DNA of 64,000 bases from Blepharisma stoltei (Eukaryota; Ciliophora; Heterotrichea; Heterotrichida; Blepharismidae), in the NCBI GenBank assembly GCA_914767885.1, contig CAJZBQ010000018.1, positions 248,001-312,000 on the forward strand. Reading direction: 5' to 3'. A program made the translations under genes and the position numbers. The stretch's first letter is position 1. The number at the start of each line of letters is the position of its first letter. Of the stretch, positions 19,477 through 29,316 are shown piece after piece. The notes beneath the pieces are model-generated. The model was not told the DNA's origin. It saw only the letters and a program-made list of their open reading frames with translations, and searched no databases.

Positions 19477-22400
19477 TTAGTCATCAAATATGTTAGGCTT
19501 GCTTCTCAAATTGTCAAATCTTGTCGAATGAATGTCAATGCCTTCTTCTTCATCTGGCTGGTTCCTAGTTGCCATTTCTATGTTTTCGTATTTTGGAGCA
19601 CCTCGTCCTTTTCTATATTTATTGATTAAATATAAAATGCTGAGCCCTAATGCTAGGTATCCTAAACAGTAAAATATGGTACCCCAAATTGAATTTTCGT
19701 TGGTAATAAATAAAGTTTCGTCTGATTTTCTGATTTCAGTCATAATACAGCTGTTTTGGGAGGTTTTTTCATAGCCGGTGTCGCAGTCATAGCAGCCATC
19801 TCCTGTATACCCTTCATTGCATATACAAATGCTGCCATTTATTTTCCCATGCTGTGAACATTTAATTGTATTTCCTTCTTCTCCTTTTTCTATTACAAAT
19901 GTAGGTGGCACAATTGTGGGCGCTGAGAAAATTTTTCCTTTATTTGTGTACAGCACACCTTTAACCTGGACAAATTTATAGGTCGCATCTGCTTCTAAAT
20001 CAGCCTTGCTAAACAAAAATTCCCACCTTAAGCCTTTTTTGTCTAATGAAGCTGCACTTTTTGGTCTAATGAATTTTTTGGATTTTAATTTTTGAAGAAC
20101 AAAGGCTTTGGCGATTATGTCAGAATTTGTAAGTTTGTCTATAATTAAGCCTTCATTTGTGTAAGCCTGCTGTGATAATTCAATAGCCACACTAAAGCTG
20201 TCTTCTGCGATTGTCTGTTTTCCTTCAGGTGTTATACTTATTACAATAGCATTAGGGTCAGCTTCAATAGGCTGCCCTGGATTAACAACTTCAGGCGCTT
20301 TTATTTTTTCACATTTATTATTTTCATTTCTTTCATAAGAGGAATCACACTTATCGCATAAATCTCCGGCATAGCCTTCATCACATTGACATTTTCCTAA
20401 TATAGCATTTCTTCCATTAGGTCCACAATTCATTGAAGGTGAAATAATGGTAGGATTGTTAGGCTTCTGCTCTACTTTAAACTGAGGCAAAGAAGTAGCT
20501 ACTTGGAATTCGTTTCCTTCGTCATCAAATAAAGAACCCTTTGCAATTATAACAGAATAAGAAGCTCCGTATGCCAAATCTTCTGAGTCGAATTCAAATT
20601 TCCATTTGGTTTCACATTTATTATATGAATTGAAATGTGGGCGAACTAACCCACAGTCTTAGAACTCGTAGCTAGAGTGACTCAGGGACTTTGTGAAAAG
20701 GGGGATGGCATACGGTGATGTGTATCTGCCCGGATTTACTTGGTTTGGTGGATCGCAATGTCAGATTAGTCGATCATACTCACTCCAAATCAAGGTTTTA
20801 TCCCAAGAGGAGATGGAGCTTAAAGATGGAAAGGGAAGTCCAAGCAAGATCAGTGCGGTTCCTCCTAGTCAATCGGAAACTTTTCACAGCACGTTGCCAC
20901 GCGTTGCATTCTGTGCTTCGAGATTTCCTTTTTGGCTGGAAAGTGACCCAAAAATTCGATTTTTCGAATTTTCTAGATATTGAACCCCGTTAACGCACGG
21001 CGTAGTAACCCAGTGCCTCTTTGAGAAGAGCAACTCTGACTGGGAAACAAGCGGTAAAGTGTTATGCATGTAAAAGCGGCTCGATTTGAGCCTCAGGAGC
21101 TTTTCAATAATCTTAATTAGTTAACTAGGTTTCGCCTTTATTTAAAGGAGCAGCAGAGCTTGCTTTTGCAATTTTTTGATTTAAATCGTTGATTATATAC
21201 ACAGAGTCAATAATTACTTTGTTGTTTTTCACAGCCGTAATTTTGTTTTTTTGAGAATTATGAGGAGCTGAACTAAAGGTAACGAAAATATTAAGCAGCT
21301 CATCTTTCTTCATTGGAGATGAAACATTGATAGTGACTTCAGTTATGGTGGAAGGCTCATCAATTTTGTCTTTGATGCACAATCCTTCCGATGGCGTAAA
21401 TCCTGCAACACACTCGTGACAGGTAACTCCTGTGTATGGTTCTGGACAAACACATTTGAATGCTTCATTACAAATTGCGTTGGCTTTAGGATTACATATG
21501 CAGCTCATTGTGCAGTAGCTGTGCTTAATCCCATCTGACACTAATTGGAAACCTGATTCTGTTTGAGATTTTTCATCAATTTTCAATTGGTAACAAGTGC
21601 TTTCTTTTAATTTTGATGCATCAAATTTGAATTTAATTTTATTTGGAGCATTTTTTGATATTAATAAACTCCCAGCAGTAATTTTTTCATATTGGTCGCT
21701 TTCTAAAGACACCAACTTACTTCCCCTCTGTGAGCGAACAAAATAATTTTGCTCTCTCACAGTGGAGTTTTTATTTTTTTTTTAAATTCATATATAAATT
21801 TTATATCATTTTTTTTTGAAATTTAAAAAATCCTTTATTCAAGATAATTTTAAAGCAAATGTTTTTAATTTGTAGGGATTTTTCCAATCGTTTTGCCGTT
21901 TATGTGAGAGGAGAGTTACCAACTTCTTTAGCATTAGCAATTGGACTATCAAAAACAATAAGAATTGTAAGCTCTTCATTTGGGTTATGATGAGTCAAAT
22001 GCCCAGGATCAGCCAAAGTTACCATATAGCTTGAAGACTTTTTCTCTTCAAATACCGGAATATATTCAATATTAAAAGAAAAAGGGAAGCAGGAATCAAT
22101 ATCTTTATATCTCTGTATCAAATGATTCGAAGCTACTGCCTGCTTTAATACAAGCTTATATTGTCCAGGCTCAAGTTCTTCATTTTCAATTATACTCGCG
22201 AAATTCATAAGTTCTCCCGTTTCGTCATCAGTTAAACTTTCCCATTTACTTTTACTAATTTGTTCATCATCTTTAGATAAAACCATATTTAAATCATTTG
22301 TGAGGAAATCATAAGTGGACTCGATCGACACAATAGCTTTGACTGGGATATTTATTGTCATTTCATACATAAAATTAGAATTTTCTGTACCATCTGATGT

Positions 22401-25400
22401 AATTCCGGCAGGGAAGGACTTTTTTTCTCCTATCATCCATTTATCGAAAATTACGTAATTATCTGATCCATACATTTCTTTTTCTTTTGTGAAATCTATT
22501 GAGGATTTTGGTAAAACTTTGGAAAGGTCGTGGTCTGTTACTTTGCATTTCAAAATGTTTTCGACTTCTTCTGTGGTTTCTATCACAATTTTTAAGTCAT
22601 AAGTGACGCAGGAGTCTTCGATTTTGTCTTTTATGTAGGTGAGTAATAAGTAATAAGGAGTTTTTTGAGCTTTTATGACAAAAATGTAGCTTCCTATGTT
22701 TGATTTGTTTCGGGAGTAAGCGACTGGGTCTTTAAAAGAGGAGTCTCTATAGACAGCACTTTCTATGATGACTTTTGGGTTGTTTGAAATAGTCATGATT
22801 CTTGCGATTCCGCTCTTTGGATAATTAAATATGGCGTCTTCGTCTGGGCATGGCCTCCCGGCCATGCAGCCTCGACTCATATTTAATTATATCCGGCAAG
22901 GTTTTACCATTCTAGAGATGGACGGCAATACTAGGTAAGCAATTCTGGTGGTGTTCAGAGCCTAGTCCTAGTCTAATCTCAGGGGTGGATTTTTCCTCGT
23001 GGGGAAGGAGGACACGGAGTTGGAAAGGGTAAGCTCAGCAGAGTCCGTTAGGACCAATCGGCAAGTCTCTAGCGTGAAACTGGGCGTTACGTCCCAGGCC
23101 ACGTGTTTTTTCCTTTTTGCCGACAGCTGACCAGAAAATCCATTTTTTGGGTTTTCGGAAAAGCAGCCCATGTAACAAGCAAGTAGCTCATCCATGAGCC
23201 GTCGAAGCCGGAACACTTTCCCAAGAAGCACCCTGGTGATCGAAGCAGGCCATCCCCAGCGACCTGTGGGCCCGATGCGATGAAGGCGAGTGATAGTACC
23301 TGGGGTTGTCACCCCATAGTGGACGTTAAACGCTATAAATTCTATAAAGATAAGATAAGATTCCGCTCTTTGGTGTTGATATTTTTAACACTTCTGAGCT
23401 TATTTCATCTTTTATATTGCGCTAGATTGGTTATAATATATTAACTCTATGCTAGACTATCTAATTGTAGCCATCTTTATATTTATTATAATATAAAAAT
23501 TGACCAAAATCAGTATATCTTAAAAGTTCCATGGAAAGAAATGGAGCCATCTCTTGCTTGTGGTCCTCCAAAAACTTTTGAATGTTTTGAAGTCAAAGAA
23601 GGTGGCAATTCGCCTCCATTGCATGTAAGTTCTTCACTAATATCTGATGTCTTTATAGAAACTTGAAGCGGCCAACAAGCATTTGGAATATCAACTCCAT
23701 GTGATGAAATTATATGTAAAATATAGCTCCCTTTTTCTAAATCTACTATAAGCTCGCTATAATTTTCAATACCTAACGATCTTGCTACAACTCCATTTTC
23801 GTTAGAAAGCTCAAGGGAGATAAACCCTGATAAAGCATTTTCAAACGCAACAATGGCTTCAAATTCACTGTCTTTTGCAAATTCAAGAGGTATAGAATGG
23901 TCAATTGCTTGAGAATTATGCATGATGCTGAATTCATTTATACCAGTCTTACACTGCCAGGAAAATTATTTCTTATACATCAAAAATTAAAATTTTATTG
24001 TAAATAACCATTCAATAATCAATTATTATCCCTTGCATAAATTTCATTTTGCTTATTTATGGTAGATTGATTTTAAAATGTCAAAAAATTTTAACATACC
24101 ATAGACTCAGTTTTATATATAATGACATGTCAAAATTTTTTTGACATTTTAAAATCAATTTACCATAAATAAGTAAAATAAAATATTACCAATACATTAT
24201 AAATTTTTTCGAAAAAAAAATTTGAATTTAATTTATCATAAATTTTATGATAAAAATTATTAAAAACATGTTTACTTATAAAAAGAGAGATTTAGCATCG
24301 AAAACAGATGGGAGAGAAGCTGGGCCTGAGCACTGATAAATCGAAGTGATTTTGTTAAACTCTGTCATAGAAATGATTTGAAGATCCATTTCAAAGCTTG
24401 GGCACAGCCTTCTCGAAGGCAGAGCTGCATCACTATAATAGCTGATTTCCAATAAATAGCTTCCAGGCTTTATTTTCTTATGTAGTCCACTGCTAAATTC
24501 TTCAGCTGTCGCCTTTTCAACACTCTCCACAATGCTCTCAGCCGTCATCAAGTTTATTTCAAACGTAATTTCTTTTTGTGGAACCACAAAAACCCTTATA
24601 ATTGACTCTTCATCAATTACAAAATCAAAAAGAGTTGCCCCCATCAATACATCTAATTCCAGTTCTTTATGCCAATGCAGGTTTCCTGTTTGGATTTGTC
24701 CAACTAAATTAAGTGACCCAGGCTGGTCTACATATGAACAAGTCTCGCTTTTCCTTATCATTGATTCAATATCATCCCATAATGATAGGTCTTCAACTAT
24801 AATGCTTGTTGAGAATTTCACACAAGACTTGTAGAGGGATTTCCCAGACTCTTTGAGAACTAAGGTATACTCTCCTTGGGTTAATGGGAATGCTGGCAAC
24901 TCAAATCTATGGGAGGCTTCAAAGCTGCCGTATTCGAGGATCTCTTTTTCTTTGAGGACTTGGAGAATTAGGCCACTTTGTAAGAAGTCTGACTGGATGT
25001 GGCCAGTGAGCAACGCGCCATCAGTTGTGATTTTGAATGGGATTTCAATGTTTAATGGTTTAGCAGACTGTAAAAATTCATATTGATTTTCATTCATCAG
25101 CTGAGAGTAACCTTCAGGGCTATTAAATCCAAACAGGATAGGTCCTGTATTTTCAAGAAAACGCTCAGTCATAATTTCTCCTCCAGGGAGCTTCACATTG
25201 CAATTCTGCGAAGACCCAGCAGTTAAAGCTGATATTGGTGCAATTTCAATAAGCAAAGAATAAGTATGACAAGCATCCTTAGAATTAGGATAATACGAAA
25301 TTACAAGCCTATAAGTCTGATGCTGCTTCAAAATTTGGTTAAAGCCATAAATTGCCACATCTCTTTCTCCAGGCGCTCCATCACTTATAACTGTACTTTT

Positions 25401-27979
25401 TCCCATCATCAAAGCAACCCTCATTGGTGAGCCTTCACTTTCAGCTGCAACTCTAATAAAGCTTTCACTGTTCAAATAAAATGCAATATCATTGGTAGCG
25501 TTTGTATAGGAATTCGGAGCCATCATATTTGGAATAAACACTTTTGTGACTGGCAAATAATCACTTGGAGTATCTTTTACACCTAATTTGTCAAGGGTAT
25601 TTAGAGTAGGAGGGAAAAGCTGAGCGTCTTCTTGGAAGCATGGCCATTTTTTTAGCTTGGTTTCAGTGGTTCCTACAAGTTTTCCTCTTACTCCCCCCCC
25701 CTCCGTGAGTGAACAAAACCATTAGAAAAATCCCTATTTTTTGCCCAAAAACCCACCCTCCGTGAGTGAACAAAAATTTTTTTAATACAAAAATTTTTTA
25801 TGGAAAAAAAATTTTATATATAAATGATAATTATTATAATGAAATCTAGAGTTAATTCTGTTTAATTTTAAACGAATTGCTTTTTTAAAACATAAATTTT
25901 ATAAATTAAATTAATATTTGCTTTCCAATTTTTGCGAATTAGGATTTTTTTAAATTTCGAAAAAAAATATTTTTTAGAAAATTTATATATAAATTTTTTT
26001 AAAAAAAAAAAAATTAAACCCCCTCCGTGAGTGAACAAAATTTTTTTGTTAACTCACGGAGGGGGGGGGGAGTTAGTTGAAATGCTCCACAGTGAGGTAA
26101 AACTTTATAATTGTCTGGGGAGTCTATATTTTCATAGTCGTTAGTTGTGTATGATATTTCTTTAGAAGTTGGGCCAGACTTGATGCTAAATATATAAGTG
26201 CCTGGGGCTAATGCTCCTTGGAATGACCTACGATCATGTTTTCCAAGCTTCAAAGAATCTGTGGTATCGCCTTTGACTATTTCTGTGTTTTCTCTTGGAA
26301 GTCTTTTTTCTAGAGAAATAGTAAAATCGTTGATAACAAAATCTGAATAAATATCGAAATAGCAATAGGCATATATTGGTAGATAAAATGTGGATTGAAA
26401 TACAACTTCTTCCCCTTTGGCAACTGATTTTAATGGAACTCTAAAGAAATCTCCAGGAGTTGAGCTTAAATCTACTTTTGATTTCGTTGAATTTAAATTT
26501 TCGCCGATTTTTGCAAATTTATCAGCTAAATCCGAAGTGTTATCTTCACAAGCATTCATCCCCAAAAACTCAGCAAATCCTCTAACTGCTTCATTTGGAG
26601 ATATCCCTATTTCCAATATAAACGTTTCACAAAACTTATGTCTCGGATCATTTATTACACTATTCAAAACTCCAAACTCAATTGAATACTTCCCAGGCTG
26701 CAGCTCTTTTAGAATCCCTTCACTTTCCCCAATTGCATTGCTTTTTCCAATCTCTATCCCTTGACTATTTTTCAGTGAAATATCAATATCGATTCCTGAA
26801 GGCTCTACTGTGATTACTCTTAGCACTGAAGGCTTTGAGATTTCAAACTCAGTAGCTTGTTTTACATTGAGGAAATCTGCTATAACACGATCTGAGTACC
26901 GAAGAAAACCATTATCGTCCATAAGTCCTGGAGTATTCAAAGAATGAGGGATGTGGGCGGCTTCACAATTAAAGCGGTCTTCTCGCTGGATTATTGGCTC
27001 AATATTCACATGAAGAGAAAAAGGGATTTTACCGCCTAGAGAATTCAGCATATCATGCTCAGCAAGTGTCATGCCAGCATAAAATACAGTAATCGCAAAT
27101 TTTCCTGCACCAAAGCCAGAGTAAACAGTGACCGCATTTTTGTCAACTCTTCTGCCAAATAAGCATGAGCCTCTCTTTACACAGTTTAGCTTTGAAAATT
27201 TGGTTAGGTTGGTTTTCGATTTTGAAAATAATAAGCCCATTCCTCCTCCAGTTAAGAAATCATAGTCTAATATAAAGCTTACGAAGTGAAAAAGTTATCT
27301 TTCAAAGACCAGTCAAGCCAATATCTTTGAGCTCTTGTGAGATTTCTGGGTTGGTAAATTCAAAGGTGTTAAGTACTGAATCACCCATCTCAATTTTTGA
27401 GGTGTCGAGAATATAAGTGGAATGAGTCCCTGAATAAGGGGTAAAAGATTGAAGAGTATCGCTAACATCAGATAAATCAGGAAACCCTTCTGCGTAGTTT
27501 TCCAGCGATTTAGGCAAAAGTTCTTTCAGGTTTGCATAAGGATGAACTGCAATATTAAAAAACAGATTGGGGAGGTTGCAATCTTTTTCATTTTTCTGGT
27601 CTGTTTCATCACTCATGATAGCATTCATTGCTGTCACTATGATAACATAATTTCCTTTTCCCAATTTATTCGATATCATTAAGAATTCTTCTTGTACAGC
27701 ACTAGAAGTCAGCATGGTATTGGATCCTTTCAAAATTGATATTTTTAAGTCATGAAGCCTAGGTTCTGCTGATAATCTATATAGAATTTACCTAATCCAT
27801 GAGTCTTCTGCTAAAGCCAAATCCCAAGATAAGCTTTCGTCAGGCGCTAAAAATCGTCCTGAAGTTTCTAGATGTTTCGTGTTTTCAAATGAAGGCGAAA
27901 AATAAGAGAGGAGTGGAGGAAGATCTGGAAGGTCACATGCAAACACTGATAGAAGCTGAAAAAGAATCCATAGTGCCAT
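19477..27979 (-). CDS. Giant secreted/transmembrane protein with repeated beta-domains and EGF-like modules
   Basis: About 2,100 aa once two introns and six IESs are removed. ATG 27979-27977 gives the signal peptide MALWILFQLLSVFAC. The body is a series of related beta-rich repeats, each with a PGxY-type strand (ELQPGKYSIEFG, ALAPGTYIFSIKS, KIKPGSYLLEISYY, ELEPGQYKLVLKQ, DLEKGSYILHIIS). This resembles PPC-type domains, though that assignment is tentative. Three EGF/laminin-like Cys modules follow: CVCPEPYTGVTCHEC, CDEGYAGDLCDKC and CICNEGYTGDGCYDC. One transmembrane helix (IFYCLGYLALGLSILYLI) and a cytoplasmic tail of about 60 aa ending NIFDD complete it. Likely a cell-surface adhesion- or receptor-like protein. 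Stop TAA 19477-19479. Introns: 27777-27791 and 27267-27282. IESs: 25689-26073, 23939-24278, 23413-23515, about 22822-23373, 21718-21916, 20619-21138. Confidence 0.82.
20608..21142. mobile_element. IES: SINE-like family B insertion with 15-bp imperfect target duplication
   Basis: Flanks GGTTTCACATTTATT (20608-20622) and GGTTTCGCCTTTATT (21128-21142) match at 13 of 15 positions. A TA inside both copies (20619-20620 and 21139-21140) allows removal of 520 bp and gives PLNKCETKWKFEFD. This parallels the sister repeat SLDKKGLRWEFLFS in the same protein. The interior matches family B (GGAAAGGG, CACAGCACGTTGCCACG, a TTTTTGGCTGGAAAG block). Confidence 0.8.
21718..21916. mobile_element. IES, shortened MITE family 1
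   Basis: This 199 bp insert has TA at 21718-21719 and 21917-21918. One end keeps the hairpin CTCTGTGAGCGAACAAAA / TTTTGCTCTCTCACAG. The other end keeps only a worn copy. Excision joins NAKEVG to KLVSLESDQY in the giant EGF-like gene. Confidence 0.85.
22806..23373. mobile_element. SINE-like family B insertion with perfect 15-bp duplication, treated as an IES
   Basis: GATTCCGCTCTTTGG is repeated exactly at 22806-22820 and 23359-23373. Between them lies about 538 bp of GC-rich DNA beginning with the palindromic module GGCATGGCCTCCCGGCCATG and ending in a GATAA-type simple tail. The duplicated target encodes PKSGI of the giant protein. The repeat has no TA. Two nearby TA pairs keep frame: 22822/23351, which leaves PKSGI duplicated, or 22830/23380, which leaves it once. 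Confidence 0.75.
23413..23515. other. 103-bp IES
   Basis: AT-rich segment between TA 23413-23414 and TA 23516-23517. Removal joins GTFKI to KDEISSEVLKIS, recreating the repeat pattern seen elsewhere in the giant protein (compare TEFEISKPSVLRVIT). If kept, the frame stops at TAA. Confidence 0.65.
23939..24278. mobile_element. 340-bp AT-rich fold-back IES
   Basis: TA-bounded segment in the giant gene. It holds an inverted repeat of about 45 bp per arm (TTATTTATGGTAGATTGATT ... AATCAATTTACCATAAATAA). The arms include TTTTAAAATGTCAAAAAA. Excision joins DAKSLFL to NEFSIMHNSQ. Confidence 0.7.
25689..26073 (+). mobile_element. IES, MITE family 1, full-length reference copy
   Basis: 385 bp with a TTA repeat at both ends. 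From the left: G/C tract, CTCCGTGAGTGAACAAAA, about 40 bp, then CACCCTCCGTGAGTGAACAA again in the same direction. About 250 bp of AT-rich interior follows. At the right is a hairpin of the same motif facing its inverse, ending GGGGGAGTTA. Excision joins CGAFQL to RGKLVGTTE in the giant EGF-like gene. Confidence 0.92.
27267..27282 (-). other. 16-nt spliceosomal intron
   Basis: On the minus strand GTAAGCTTTATATTAG. Splicing joins KITFSL to HYDFLTGGGMGL. TGA Trp precedes it (LTGL-W-KITF). Confidence 0.85.
27777..27791 (-). other. 15-nt spliceosomal intron
   Basis: On the minus strand GTAAATTCTATATAG. Splicing joins EDSWIR to LSAEPRLHDLK in the giant protein. Unspliced RNA stops at once. Confidence 0.88.
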
Positions 27980-28011
27980 GTTACCGTTTTATAATTAAGT
28001 AAATGGGTTTA

Positions 28012-29076
28012 TTAGATATTAGTGATATTAGCCCAGTCTGGGGTCAGTCTAAGTAGAAGCTCTGGAGTGGCAGCTTTTCTTTCTTCATCTGTCCAGTCAA
28101 ATAGTCTGGTTGGCCTTTCACCGTTTGGAAGACGAGTTTCTTCATCTCGAAGCTCGTCAAAAAAGGGATGGGCAAGGCATTCAAGCGCTGAGGGTCTTAG
28201 ATGGGGAGAATACACTAAAATAGTGGATAGGAAATCAATGACTTCTTGGGAATTTTCACATTTAAATACTTGCCGCCATGGTGTAGATTTTACATGTGGG
28301 AATTTAAACTGGTTGTAGTCAGGGTTCATGTCATGAAGCTGCTCTCTTGTTGGAGTTCCTAGAAGCTTAATAATTTCTACAAGCTGGTCTATAGCGCTTT
28401 CCCCTGAAAATAAAGCTTTTCCTATTACAAGTTCAGCTACAATGCACCCAGCACTTCATATATCTACTGTAAAACTGTAATTCACTGCTCCAAATATAAG
28501 TTCAGGAGCTCTATAATACCTTGAGCATATATAAGACACATTATTTTCGTGAGGTTTTAAAATTTTGGCACTCCCAAAATCACATAGTAATAGTCTATAT
28601 GCATAACTATTGATAAGCAGATTATGAGGCTTCACGTCCCTATGACATATTTTTAGCTCATGCAAATATGCTAAAGCTCTAAATAACTGATAAGAATATA
28701 GTTTGACCAAAATCATAGGCATTTCTTGCTTCATTGCAGTGTAGTGTTTTCTTACTTTGTAAATGGTTTCAGGTATGTAATCCATGACTATATTTAAGTA
28801 GACTTCACCTTCTTGTTCTCCATTGCTAAAAAAAGAATCTCGATAGCGAATGATATTTGTGTGCTTTACTTCTTTCATAAGCTCAAGCTCACGGCTTTTA
28901 TAACGATTGTCTTGTAGGACCTTTTTAATTGCTACAACCTCTCCTGTCTCGACAACTGTGGCTTGAAAAATTTCAGCAAAGCTACCTTTAGCAGTAATTT
29001 TTAAAGCGCTATAGGTTAGTTTAGGCTCTTTCTCTTCTTCTGTTTTTTGAGAAGTGTCGATTTGTGATACGATCAT
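28012..29076 (-). CDS. GSK3: GSK3-type (shaggy) protein kinase
   Basis: Ser/Thr kinase of the CMGC group. The ORF is one open frame of 354 codons when TGA is Trp. Signatures: modified glycine loop ITAKGSFAEIFQA, VAIKKVLQD, HRDVKPHN (HRD), CDFGSAK, and the GSK3 activation-loop tyrosine motif SYICSRYYRAPELIFGA. FTVDI-W-SAGCIVAELV carries the TGA codon at 28456-28458. SAIDQLVEIIKLLGTPT follows, then the PWRQVF region. It is slightly short at both ends compared with animal GSK3 but complete across the kinase fold. No IES. Stop is TAA. Confidence 0.95.
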
Positions 29077-29316
29077 TAATTATTATCATTGATAATATGA
29101 AGTATGGCAATATAATTAAATAAATAATAAGATTTATATCATGTTTTATTTAAGAAGTTGATTTTTAGTTTTAATTTTTGTGCACATATATTGATAAATA
29201 TAAGATTTTGACATCTTAAAATACTGGAATTTATGCTTTTTATAATTAGACAAAGTTTTTATAAAATTTTTTAAAGCTTTTTTCCTTTTTTGAGTAATTT
29301 AAGAAAATCTAATTAT

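Noticed and set aside
22968-23312. Minus-strand ORF of 114 codons starting MTTPGTITRLHRIGPT
   Set aside because: Entirely within the SINE-like family B insert, and the frame is not kept in the other copies.
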